A stretch of 31,124 nt of DNA, from NCBI GenBank assembly GCA_964387775.1, contig CAYLZO010000027.1:1-31124 (forward strand), read 5' to 3'. This stretch comes from CAYLZO01 sp964387775 (GTDB lineage: Bacteria > Chloroflexota > Anaerolineae > JAAYZQ01). Shown piece after piece: positions 8,224-15,151 of the stretch (the first letter of the stretch is position 1; every line of letters begins with the position of its first letter). The notes beneath the pieces were generated by a model. That model saw nothing but the letters and a program-made list of their open reading frames with translations. It was not told where the DNA came from and did no database searches. A program made the translations under genes and the position numbers.

Positions 8224-8589
8224 TCAGAAATCCAAGAGCGTTTGCATCTTGGCCTGGATCTGCTCCACCCCTGGCATGACCGCTTCCCTCAAGCCGACGT
8301 TGAAGGGCACCGGGCAGTCGGGCATCGTCAGCCGCTCCAGCGGGCCGTCGAGGCCGCTAACCCCGCACAGCCAGACCGCTGGCCAGCGTGAAGGGCCGCG
8401 ATCGATAGTAGACGCTGGCCGCGTCGTGGGATGGGCCAGGTGTAGCGCCAGCAAGATCTGGCCCATGGCCGAAAACTGGTACTTGACCTTGCCCTGGGGC
8501 GTCAGCTCCTCGACTTTGAGCCGGTCCATCTCGCGAGAGAGGAGCAACAGATGGGCGACCTGGGGCCAGTCGATTGGTGGGGTTTCCAT
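8224..8589 (-). pseudogene. Remnant of a fused E1 alpha-beta thiamine-dependent 2-oxoacid dehydrogenase
   Basis: The open frame codes 121 residues, but its two ends belong to opposite ends of a much longer family. Residues 1-55 (WPQVAHLLLLSREMDRL, GKVKYQFSAMGQ) match the start of E1 components. The last 40 (LERLTMPDCPVPFN, AVMPGVEQI, LLDF) match the C-terminus of E1 beta. Between them, shifting frame at about 8428 restores HDAASVYYRSRPFTLASGL, a family signature that the open frame misses. So the gene has lost several hundred codons and carries a frameshift. A GGTAGGAT ribosome site remains before ATG 8587-8589, overlapping the hicB stop. It cannot bind thiamine diphosphate. Identification is from remembered family motifs. 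Confidence 0.65.
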
Positions 8590-8598
8590 GATGTCATC

Positions 8599-8922
8599 CT
8601 ACCCGGCTGCCCGGACCAACGTCTCGGCCGCCCAGGCGTCCACGTCCCTTCCCTCCTTTTCAGCGGCCAACACCACCCGCCGGTGCTGCTCCGGCGAGAG
8701 ACGCAGCGTGAGTCGCCCAGAGAAAGGCTTCTCCGGCTCCTCCCCCCGCTCGGCACAGAACGCGAGATAATCTTCCACCGATTCGCGCAGCGCCTGCCGC
8801 AGTTCGTCAACCGACCGGCCTTGAAAGGTGATGACGTCCCGGACGTTGACGATCTCGCCGTGAAAGAGGTTCGCCTCGTCGTCGAATTCGGTGCTAGCTA
8901 GGTATCCTTTGTATTCTATCAT
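8599..8922 (-). CDS. hicB: HicB-family antitoxin
   Basis: 107 residues with two parts: an N-terminal HicB fold (1-60; YKGYLASTEFDDEANLFHGE, then VITFQGRSVDELRQALRESV) and a C-terminal ribbon-helix-helix-like DNA-binding segment (SGRLTLRLSPEQHRRVVLAA). It should bind HicA and repress the operon promoter. Its ATG (8920-8922) overlaps the hicA stop as ATGA. The family is clear from the FxGxSxxEhxxxhxxxh pattern and its place after hicA. Confidence 0.92.
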   Translation of the reverse strand: MIEYKGYLASTEFDDEANLFHGEIVNVRDVITFQGRSVDELRQALRESVEDYLAFCAERGEEPEKPFSGRLTLRLSPEQHRRVVLAAEKEGRDVDAWAAETLVRAAG

Positions 8923-9185
8923 GGTTCGATCCCTGCCTCAGTCAAAAAGCGGCGCATGGCCCGCACAGCGCCGCGATCGGTTTCTTTTCGTGGATGCGGA
9001 CGGTGAAACACCGCCCGCACGTCATTGAGCGCGATGCGCACTCGCGATCCCCGCCCCTCGCTGATCTCTGCGCCGCAGGCGATCAGCAAACTCTCGACGT
9101 CTGACCACAGGATGCTCGACGGGACAGGATGGGCAAAGATGGCTTGCAGCGTTCTTCGATGCTTGGATCTCAATTCGGGTTCCAT
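8919..9185 (-). CDS. hicA: HicA-type mRNA interferase toxin
   Basis: 88 residues with a double-stranded-RNA-binding-like fold. The pattern is: helix SSILWSDVESLLIACGAEI, basic strand GRGSRVRIAL, then AVFHRPHPRKE with His61/His64, one of which would be the catalytic His, and a C-terminal helix VRAMRRFLTEAG. This is the longer HicA variant. ATG 9183-9185 follows GGAAGG by five bases. It precedes hicB with a 4-bp overlap, and a strong promoter lies 25 bp upstream. No lesion is visible, so the pair looks functional. Confidence 0.9.
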   Translation of the reverse strand: MEPELRSKHRRTLQAIFAHPVPSSILWSDVESLLIACGAEISEGRGSRVRIALNDVRAVFHRPHPRKETDRGAVRAMRRFLTEAGIEP

Positions 9186-9209
9186 CTGCCTTCCAGGCTG
9201 ACTGTTCTC

Positions 9210-9238
9210 ATGATAGCATCGAGCGCACTTCCTGTCAA
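9210..9238 (-). promoter_or_regulatory. Promoter of hicAB
   Basis: On the minus strand a perfect TTGACA (9233-9238), a 17-bp spacer, and TATCAT (9210-9215). The spacer closely resembles that of the Uma2 promoter at 12284-12312. Confidence 0.8.
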
Positions 9239-9245
9239 GGACGGC

Positions 9246-10622
9246 TCAAGTCCGGCGGGTGAGGTCCTGCCGCCAGAAGAGCCAGCCGGCCAGAGCCAGC
9301 AGCGCCGCCGCGTACAGCACCAGCCGCGCCGCCCGCCAACCTGGCTCGGGTAGGGGTTGAAAGGGTTGGACGGCCAAGCTGATAGTGTTCCACGTGACCA
9401 GGGAGCGAGCGTAGGGTGCGCCCGCCGCGCCCAGGTCGGCGGCGTAGAGGTTCATGGCCTGAAAACTCAACGCCAGGTCTGCCACGTAGGCCGACAGCCC
9501 CAGCAACAGCCCGCCAAGCGGCGAGCGGGTGGCTACCGTGCCCAGGGCCACCACGCCAGTTCCCGCCAGCGCCGCCAATGTGCCTCCTACTTCCACCGAG
9601 ACCACGATCTGCCAGGCCACGGTAGGCAAAGATTGGCCTCGTGCCGCGTATGCCGTCAGCAGCGCCAGCAGGCACAACGCCGCGGACAGCAACAGCGCGG
9701 CCGCGGCGGCCAGCACCACGGCCAGCACCTTGGCCGCCAGCCCCACGGCCAGCAGCCCGTAGCCGAGCGCGACGGCCAGCGCCCGCCCGTCGCCGGCCCA
9801 CAGCGACAGGGCGGCCACGTTGTAGCCCACCGTCCAGCGGTAGAGCTGGCCCAACAAGCCCTCAGGCAGCAGCCAGCGGGGCAGGGCCACGCCACCATAC
9901 CTGCTCATGCCCGAAAGCATCAGCAGCAGGTAGGCCCACGCCGACTCCAGCACCAGGCCCAGTGCACCGAGGGTCGCCCCGGCCACCGGCGTGCGGCTCA
10001 ACATCCCCAGCAGCACGCCCAGGCCGACCCAGGGCCAGAAGCCGAGCCAGGCGCGCAGCATCCCCGCCGCCTGCCCGGCCCAGAAGCGGGGCGTGGCCCA
10101 CGCCCAGGCCAGGCTGCCGAACACCCGCCCGTGGACGCAGAGCCCGGCCAGGGCGACGGCCAGCCAGAGGAGCAGCACGGTCGCCAGCGCCGCCAGCAGC
10201 AAAAAGACCGTCTTGGCCAGCAGCCAGCGAACCCGCCCCGGCCCCAGCGACAGCAGCCAGCGGGCCGTGCCCCACTGGAACTCACCACTCACGGCCAGGA
10301 TCGCCAACAGCAGCCAGGCGGCCCGCGCCCCGCCCCAGATCCAGGGCGCGACGCCAAAGGTGTCGGGCAGCGCCAGGTTCACTTGCTGGGCAGTGAACCA
10401 GCGCCACTTGTCGGCATCCGGCAGGGTGGACAGTTCGACGTCTGGCATGGCCCGGAAGCGCTGCAACTCGGCTGCGTGATCGTCCAAGAGGTGGTGCTTC
10501 CGGGCCTGCCGGTAGTCGCTCCAAAAGTGCCAGGCGACGGCCAGGACCAACAGCAGCAGCGCCGCCTGGTTCAACCGCCGGCGGGAGAAGCGTCGCCACT
10601 CGGCGGCGAGTAGTCTAGCCAC
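9246..10622 (-). CDS. ABC-2 type transporter permease
   Basis: About 458 residues, very hydrophobic, with roughly ten membrane segments in two blocks. After the cytoplasmic start (VARLLAAEWRRFSRRRLNQ) a first segment is LLLLVLAVAWHFW; a long outside loop of about 70 residues follows, then AWLLLAILAVSGEFQWGTARWLLSL, typical of ABC-2 exporters. The GTG at 10620-10622 is chosen as start: it overlaps the ATPase stop by 8 bp and has GGAGAG seven bases upstream, whereas ATG at 10679 would overlap by 65 bp. It forms an exporter with the ATPase. The substrate is unknown; such pairs export antibiotics, peptides or lipids. Confidence 0.85.
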   Translation of the reverse strand: MARLLAAEWRRFSRRRLNQAALLLLVLAVAWHFWSDYRQARKHHLLDDHAAELQRFRAMPDVELSTLPDADKWRWFTAQQVNLALPDTFGVAPWIWGGARAAWLLLAILAVSGEFQWGTARWLLSLGPGRVRWLLAKTVFLLLAALATVLLLWLAVALAGLCVHGRVFGSLAWAWATPRFWAGQAAGMLRAWLGFWPWVGLGVLLGMLSRTPVAGATLGALGLVLESAWAYLLLMLSGMSRYGGVALPRWLLPEGLLGQLYRWTVGYNVAALSLWAGDGRALAVALGYGLLAVGLAAKVLAVVLAAAAALLLSAALCLLALLTAYAARGQSLPTVAWQIVVSVEVGGTLAALAGTGVVALGTVATRSPLGGLLLGLSAYVADLALSFQAMNLYAADLGAAGAPYARSLVTWNTISLAVQPFQPLPEPGWRAARLVLYAAALLALAGWLFWRQDLTRRT

Positions 10623-11565
10623 GGCTCGGCTCTCCGTTGGGCAAGATTGAATCTTGCCCGACTGTTTCGAGATAGACACTCTCCAGCGTGCGCTCCAGCA
10701 CGCGCAGGCCGGAGAGATAGAGGCCGGCTTGGGCCAGGACGCGGGTCACGTCGGCGGCCGCGTCGGGTGGGGCGTCCACCAGCAGCCGGTCGGCGGCTGG
10801 CTGCACGCCGGCGATCCACGGCTGGGCGCGCAGCACCCCGGCGGCGCGGGCCAGGTCGGTCACGCGCATCTCCAGCCGGCTGCTCCGGCGCAGCAGCTCG
10901 TCCACGCGCCCCTGGGCCGCCACCCGCCCCCGGTGGATGATGGCCACCCGGTCACAGACCTGCTCCACTTCGTGCAGCAAGTGGCTGGAGAGGAAAACCG
11001 TCTTGCCCTGGCGGCGGGCCAGGTCGTCGATCAGGCCGCGCACCTCGGCCATGCCGCCGGGGTCGAGGCCGGACGTCGGCTCGTCCAGGATCAGCAGCTC
11101 GGGGTCGTTGAGCAGGGCCGCGGCCAGGCCCAGGCGCTGGTTCATGCCGGTGGAAAAGGTGTGCACCTTGTCGCTGGCCCGGCCCGCCAGGCCGACAAAA
11201 TCGAGTAGGTGTGCGATTCGTCCCTCGTCGATCAGGCCCAGGGTCTGGGCGGCGATGCGCAGGTTGTCCCGCGCCGAGAGATAGGGGTAAAAAGCCGGCG
11301 TCTCGACGATGGAGCCGGTGCGGCGTAGGGCCGGGGCCAGGTCGCGGCGCACGTCGTGGCCCAGCACCTCGGCGGTGCCGGCGCTGGGCCGCACCAGCCC
11401 CAGCAGCAGGGCGATGGTCGTCATCTTGCCCGCGTCGTTGGGACCCAGGAAGCCGAAAACCTCGCCGCGCCGGACCTCCAGGTACAGATCTTCCACGGCC
11501 GTCAGGCGCTTGTAGCGTTTGGTCAGTCCCAGGGTGCGGATGACCAGGCCAGGGGATGGGTTCAT
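10615..11565 (-). CDS. ABC transporter ATP-binding protein (BcrA/CcmA type)
   Basis: 316 residues. The nucleotide-binding domain (about 8-230) has an ABC signature FSTGMNQRLG (137-146), Walker B LLILDEPTSGLD (157-168) and H-loop SSHLLHEVEQ. The Walker A reads GPNDAGKMTT (41-50): Lys47 is kept, but the Ser/Thr that normally follows and binds Mg2+ is Met48, and the usual second Gly is Asp44. The C-terminal 80 residues resemble the accessory domain of drug-export ATPases. ATG 11563-11565 has GGAGGA six bases upstream. It pairs with the permease that follows. Whether it hydrolyses ATP normally is open. Confidence 0.92.
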   Translation of the reverse strand: MNPSPGLVIRTLGLTKRYKRLTAVEDLYLEVRRGEVFGFLGPNDAGKMTTIALLLGLVRPSAGTAEVLGHDVRRDLAPALRRTGSIVETPAFYPYLSARDNLRIAAQTLGLIDEGRIAHLLDFVGLAGRASDKVHTFSTGMNQRLGLAAALLNDPELLILDEPTSGLDPGGMAEVRGLIDDLARRQGKTVFLSSHLLHEVEQVCDRVAIIHRGRVAAQGRVDELLRRSSRLEMRVTDLARAAGVLRAQPWIAGVQPAADRLLVDAPPDAAADVTRVLAQAGLYLSGLRVLERTLESVYLETVGQDSILPNGEPSRG

Positions 11566-11635
11566 GGCTGATCCTCCGGGGATTCTCTCAAGAGGAAAGT
11601 GCGGTGAGGTGCTTCCGGCCTCGGAGCGTGGGAGA

Positions 11636-12238
11636 TTAGCGGTCGAACACCTCGTCGGTGGGCACCCGGAGGCCCGACAACAGCGGGGACTCGACGACCT
11701 GCCCAGGGCCAAACTGCTCCGCCGAGACAAAGTGGTCGCCCTCCAGGGCAAAGACCTGCACGCTGCCGGCCTCGGGGGCCACCAGCCAGTATTCGCCCAC
11801 GCCGGCCATGGCATATTCGTTGAACTTGACGCCCCGGTCCAGGTGCTGGGTGGTCGGCGACAGGACCTCGACGACCAGGTCGGGCACGCCGCCATATCGC
11901 TCGCCGATACGGTCGCGGTGCTCGGCCCGGTAGACTATGACGTCGGGTTCGCGGAACTTGCCGGGCCAGAGGCGTACGGGGAGGGGGGCGAAAAGGACTT
12001 CGGCGTCGTGCTCGGCTGCCCAGCGCGCGAGCAGATGGGAGAGCCGCCGGACGATGCGTTGGTGTTTTGGCGTCGGCATGTCGTGAACCGTCAACCTCCC
12101 TTCTGAAAGCTCGATGGGGCGGTTTAACTCTGAAAAGGCCAGGTAGGCGTCTTCGGTCCACTCGGTTTCAAAGACGAGGGAAAAGGCCAGCTCTTTCTCG
12201 CGCTGGTTCGGTTTGGTTTTGACCGATGCTTCGATCAT
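11636..12238 (-). CDS. Uma2-family (DUF820) restriction-endonuclease-fold protein
   Basis: 200 residues of the Uma2 family, which has a PD-(D/E)xK-like nuclease fold and is multiplied in Chloroflexota and cyanobacteria. Active-site acids fit: IELSEGRL, then PDVIVY (Asp99) and LVVEVLSP (Glu124), followed by the family's NEYAMAGVGEYWLVAPE. The cellular function is not established. ATG 12236-12238 has AGGAAG four bases upstream, and a promoter with a perfect TTGACA lies about 50 bp before it. The ABC exporter genes begin 70 bp downstream and may be cotranscribed. Confidence 0.9.
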   Translation of the reverse strand: MIEASVKTKPNQREKELAFSLVFETEWTEDAYLAFSELNRPIELSEGRLTVHDMPTPKHQRIVRRLSHLLARWAAEHDAEVLFAPLPVRLWPGKFREPDVIVYRAEHRDRIGERYGGVPDLVVEVLSPTTQHLDRGVKFNEYAMAGVGEYWLVAPEAGSVQVFALEGDHFVSAEQFGPGQVVESPLLSGLRVPTDEVFDR

Positions 12239-12283
12239 CGCTTCCTGCCCCCCACTGAGTGGCGCCGCAATTCTCTGGTGCTT

Positions 12284-12312
12284 ATGATAACATCGAGGGA
12301 GGTTCCTGTCAA
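12284..12312 (-). promoter_or_regulatory. Promoter of the Uma2 gene
   Basis: On the minus strand TTGACA (12307-12312), a 17-bp spacer, and TATCAT (12284-12289). The TGA of the metallophosphoesterase scrap (12309-12311) lies inside the -35 box. Confidence 0.78.
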
Positions 12313-12395
12313 GCGTCTGGCTCCCACGCAAACGTCGCCACCGCCTCCAGGGCGGGCAGGTTGGCGTGGATGTCGGCCAAGGCGGCCAGTCTCAT
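12309..12395 (-). pseudogene. N-terminal scrap of a metallophosphoesterase
   Basis: A 28-codon frame beginning MRLAALADIHANLPALEAV. This is the start of calcineurin-like phosphoesterases of the YfcE type, whose DxH metal motif here reads DIHAN. The match stops after about 20 residues; the remaining FAWEPDA and TGA do not resemble the family. The ATG (12393-12395) lies just after the end of the MscS gene. The rest of the gene has been lost, probably in the event that brought in the Uma2 promoter. Confidence 0.6.
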
Positions 12396-12403
12396 GAACG
12401 CCT

Positions 12404-13828
12404 CTACCCCTCTTCAGCCGGCGGCTCCAGCAGGTTGTCCCCTTCCTCCGGGGCGCGGGAGAAGCGCACCTGCTCCTCGATTTCGCCGGCGTCGCTGTGC
12501 AGGCCCCCTTCCGCATCGGTCGAGACCGTGTCTGGCTCCTCGGCCGCCCGCGAGACTCGGCGGCGGGCCTCGTCGCCGGGCCGCGCCGCATCTTCGGGCC
12601 GCAGAAGCTGGACCGCCAGCTCATCGGCAAAGACCAGCTCCCGCACCTCACCCGGCAAGGCGATGCCCTCGGCTTGAAGAGCGCGCTTGACCAGGCGAAT
12701 GACGGACGAGCGGACCTTCTGCCAGCTGTAGCGGCTGCCGTCCAGCCAGAAGTAGACTTTTAGATTCACGGCCGAACTGCCCAGGTTCTCCACCAGCACC
12801 CACGGCTCGGGGTCCTGCAAAACGGCCGGATGCTCCCTCAGGACCTGGAGCGTGATCTCTTGCGTAGCGGCGACCGAGTCCTCGTAGCCGATGCCCACCA
12901 CAAAGGTCTCGCGGCGGTTGGGGTTGCTCGTATAGTTTTGGATGACGGACTGGTAGACCGTGGAATTGGGGATCTGCACGTGGTTGCCGTCCTGCGTCAT
13001 GAGCACCGTCGCCCGGGTCGTCAGCATCTGTACGAAACCCAGGGTGTCGCCGATCTCGACCAGGTCGCCAGTGCGGAAGGGGTTCTGGATGCTCAACAGG
13101 ATGCTGGCCAAAAAGTTTTCGGTGATATCCTGGAAGGCGATGCCCAGGACGAGGCCCAGCAGGCCCGTGCCGCCCAGGACGGTCAGGGCCACGTTCGTCA
13201 GCCCCGCCACCTGAAAGACGAGGTACAACCCCAGCAGAAAGACGACCAGGCCCACGGCCCGGGCGATGACGTTGACCAGCAACAGGCTGGCGACTCTTTG
13301 GCGCAGGGACTTGCGGGTGGCAGAGACCGTGAGGTAGGCGGTACCCAGGGCAATGGCCAGGATCAGCAAGCTGAAGCCGATGAGCGGCAAAGCCCGCACC
13401 ACGTCACGGCCCTGCTCGCGCAGACTGACCAGGGCCGGTTGGAAATCCCAGAAGGGCGGCTCGATCACCTGGATCTGATTCACGACGGCCACGACGTCCT
13501 GGGTGTTGCGCGCCAGGTCCCCGGCCCACTTTTTGAATTCCTCGGTCTCGGTCCGCCCCTGGAGAAAGACGACACCGTCCCGGACCCGGACCTCCGGGTC
13601 CCTGAACCACCCGGTCGCCTCTAGAATGTCGGCCAGCCGCTGGCGGATCTCGTCGTCGCGGGCCTCGGGCTCGACGTCGACCCGGTCCGGCGCGGCGATG
13701 GGGGTTTCCTCGCCGGCGAGGGGCGGCGTGGCCGTCGGCCCATCCTGGGCCAGGGCCGGCGCCGACAGCGCAGCAAAGCCAACCAGCAGGAAAAATAAAA
13801 GGACACAACGCCACCGGTTTACGCTCAT
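12404..13828 (-). CDS. MscS-type mechanosensitive channel with signal peptide and periplasmic BON domain
   Basis: 474 residues. Order: signal peptide (1-27, LLFFLLVGFAALSAPALAQ); a low-complexity stretch; a BON domain (about 50-115, IRQRLADILEATGWF, GVVFLQGRTETEEFK, VVAVVNQIQVIEP); three membrane helices (about 140-235); the MscS pore helix and beta domain with GLVLGIAFQDITENFLASI, NPFRTGDLVEIG and HVQIPNSTVY; then an acidic cytoplasmic tail of about 90 residues. It should open on membrane tension and release solutes; the BON domain may bind lipid or envelope material. ATG 13826-13828 is chosen because it starts the signal peptide and has AGGA upstream; the longer frame adds an unlikely basic leader. 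Confidence 0.92.
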   Translation of the reverse strand: MSVNRWRCVLLFFLLVGFAALSAPALAQDGPTATPPLAGEETPIAAPDRVDVEPEARDDEIRQRLADILEATGWFRDPEVRVRDGVVFLQGRTETEEFKKWAGDLARNTQDVVAVVNQIQVIEPPFWDFQPALVSLREQGRDVVRALPLIGFSLLILAIALGTAYLTVSATRKSLRQRVASLLLVNVIARAVGLVVFLLGLYLVFQVAGLTNVALTVLGGTGLLGLVLGIAFQDITENFLASILLSIQNPFRTGDLVEIGDTLGFVQMLTTRATVLMTQDGNHVQIPNSTVYQSVIQNYTSNPNRRETFVVGIGYEDSVAATQEITLQVLREHPAVLQDPEPWVLVENLGSSAVNLKVYFWLDGSRYSWQKVRSSVIRLVKRALQAEGIALPGEVRELVFADELAVQLLRPEDAARPGDEARRRVSRAAEEPDTVSTDAEGGLHSDAGEIEEQVRFSRAPEEGDNLLEPPAEEG

Positions 13829-13966
13829 CAATCCTGTTCCCCTAGTCCGTGCTCGTGGTCGGAATCCGATTATCTTGACCAATCTCTGCCCGCCACGATC
13901 CAGAAACGCCGTTCTCATTGGCAAGGTTGTACCGCAGATGCGGGGCGGACACAAAGCCCTAGGTGG

Positions 13967-14089
13967 TCCCTGAAAAAGTCCCGGATCTTTACCGCAGAGG
14001 CGCAGAGAACGCAGAGAAAATGGCAGTTAAAGCTTGAAGAACTCTGTACTCTCTGCGCCTCTCCGGTGAAAACATGACTTTTTCAGGAC
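13967..14089. repeat. MITE-like inverted repeat with CTGAAAAAGTC ends
   Basis: The ends are inverted copies: TCCCTGAAAAAGTC at 13967-13980 and GACTTTTTCAGGAC at 14076-14089. Inside, 13988-14017 and 14041-14070 form a second inverted pair around ACCGCAGAGGCGCAGAGA, matching at about 25 of 30 positions. The whole 123 bp would fold into one long hairpin. No coding capacity. Similar CGCAGAGG units are scattered in many bacterial genomes (recalled, not searched). Confidence 0.75.
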
Positions 14090-14155
14090 TCTCCTAACGG
14101 CGCGTTGGCTCGCCCCACTCAACTAGTACACGAGGGCGTAAATCCCTCAGCAGTT

Positions 14156-14275
14156 TGTCATTCTGAGGAGCGCCAGCGACGCGCCGTCCCGGCATCCCGG
14201 GGAAGAATCTCTCTTGTGTAGAGCAAGCGGTTTCACGCAGCATAACTGAGATTCTTCGCTTCGCTCAGAATGACA
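14156..14275. repeat. MITE-like inverted repeat with TGTCATTCTGAG ends
   Basis: The left arm starts TGTCATTCTGAGGAGCG and continues to GAAGAATCTC; the right arm is its near-perfect inverse, GAGATTCTTCGCTTCGCTCA then GAATGACA. The 120-bp unit lacks a gene. The left arm carries about 20 extra bases (a GC stem around GCATCCCGGGG) not present on the right. The TGTCATTCTGAGCGAAGCGAAGAATCTC family is a common dispersed repeat in Chloroflexota and other phyla, from memory. Confidence 0.75.
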
Positions 14276-14421
14276 GGATCTGGTGAGAGACTTCCGCTGG
14301 GCTGTACTAGCGATTCTTCTGTGAACGGATCGACAACGGACGCTTCGTGCTGTGCAGGAAAGCCTGTTGTCACATAGGATACCAGGCCCAGAAGCACGAT
14401 GAGAACGAGCAATCGTCTCAT
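14233..14421 (-). CDS. Doubtful short exported peptide or gene remnant
   Basis: 62 residues beginning MRRLLVLIVLLGLVSYVTTG, which looks like a signal peptide, followed by about 25 polar residues; the last 13 codons lie inside the dispersed repeat at 14156-14275. The ATG overlaps the stop of the second comM fragment as ATGA, but the ribosome site is weak. It is probably the beginning of a gene cut by the repeat. Confidence 0.25.
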   Translation of the reverse strand: MRRLLVLIVLLGLVSYVTTGFPAQHEASVVDPFTEESLVQPSGSLSPDPVILSEAKNLSYAA

Positions 14422-14611
14422 CCCCCAACTCTTCTACGACTGCCGTCGCGGCCGGTACTGAATCGCGGCCAATGCATTGGCTTAGCCAAATGCGCCGTGT
14501 GGATCTCGTCGCTGCTGGCCAGATCCGCAATCGTCCGCGCCAGCTTCAGAATCCGGTGGTACGCCCGCGCGCTCATGTGTAGTTGCCGCCGATTCTCCAG
14601 CAGATACTCGT
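14418..14611 (-). pseudogene. Divergent comM 3'-end fragment (second copy)
   Basis: Reads EYLLENRRQLHMSARAYHRI, then LKLARTIADLASSDEIHTAHLA, matching the last 45 residues of ComM, then a changed tail KPMHWPRFSTGRDG to TGA 14418-14420. DNA differs clearly from the intact comM (for example GAATCCGGTGGTACGC versus GGATGCGGTGGTAGGC), so it came from another comM allele. It abuts the stop of the nucleotidyltransferase gene exactly. Positions 14441-14487 are identical to 16489-16535 of the other fragment. Confidence 0.85.
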
Positions 14612-15151
14612 CTACCCTTGTGGCTGCACGAGACGACGAATGGCTTCCAGATGCTGCCGCATGTCGGCCGGGATGAGGTCGAATTCGGCTGCGTGAGGCA
14701 CGGCAGCAGCCACGTATGCTTCCAACCGCTCCAGGTTAATGATACCTTGCCGGACCAAAAAGACGACATCCTGCAAGTCGGCCTCAAATCCGCGATCGAC
14801 CTTGCTGAGAGCAATGCTGTATGGGTCGAACACGCACACGGTCAAACCGCCGAATTGCCCTACTAGGCGATGGCGGCTTTCGGCACCATCCGGCAGCGGA
14901 ATGAACTCACCCAATGGTACGACCTCGACCTCCAGCCTCATCTCGGCCGCCACGGTGTCAACCATCGCCTGCAACTCTGCAACCTGGTCCGGCGGCCCCT
15001 CGACCAGGTAATCGATGTCCAGCGTCCGGCGTGGATTTCCAAGCAAGCAGAGTGCGCTGCCTCCCAACAGCAAGAGCGTCGCACTGCCAGCGTAGCGGCC
15101 GCCCAGGCGTTGCATAAACTCCAGGATCTCGCCCGTTGCTATTTCGCCCAT
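14612..15151 (-). CDS. DUF6036-like nucleotidyltransferase
   Basis: 179 residues. The core LLLLGGSALCLLGNPRRTLDI, followed by DYLVE, has the Gly-Gly-Ser and Asp-x-Asp of nucleotidyltransferase-fold proteins of the AbiEii/DUF6036 group, some of which act in toxin-antitoxin or phage-exclusion systems. A later block (FDPYSIALSKVDRGFEADLQ, DVVFLVRQG) is also typical: the SK.DRG..KD.xDV motif. ATG 15149-15151 is preferred over 15163 because GGGAGG lies four bases upstream. It overlaps the preceding gene by 13 bp and is the last gene of the cassette between the comM fragments. The substrate is unknown. Confidence 0.8.
   Translation of the reverse strand: MGEIATGEILEFMQRLGGRYAGSATLLLLGGSALCLLGNPRRTLDIDYLVEGPPDQVAELQAMVDTVAAEMRLEVEVVPLGEFIPLPDGAESRHRLVGQFGGLTVCVFDPYSIALSKVDRGFEADLQDVVFLVRQGIINLERLEAYVAAAVPHAAEFDLIPADMRQHLEAIRRLVQPQG

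Larger units (their letters stand above)
13829..14417. other. Gene-poor spacer with two hairpin repeats
   Basis: About 590 bp hold no firmly supported gene. From high to low coordinates there is a doubtful small frame (14233-14421), a repeat at 14156-14275 and another at 13967-14089. The leader of the MscS gene (13829-13966) has only weak -10-like sequences such as GATAAT and no matching -35. Confidence 0.6.

Noticed and set aside
13829..13954. Upstream extension of the MscS protein
   Set aside because: It adds a basic, Arg-rich leader before a clear signal peptide and has no ribosome site.
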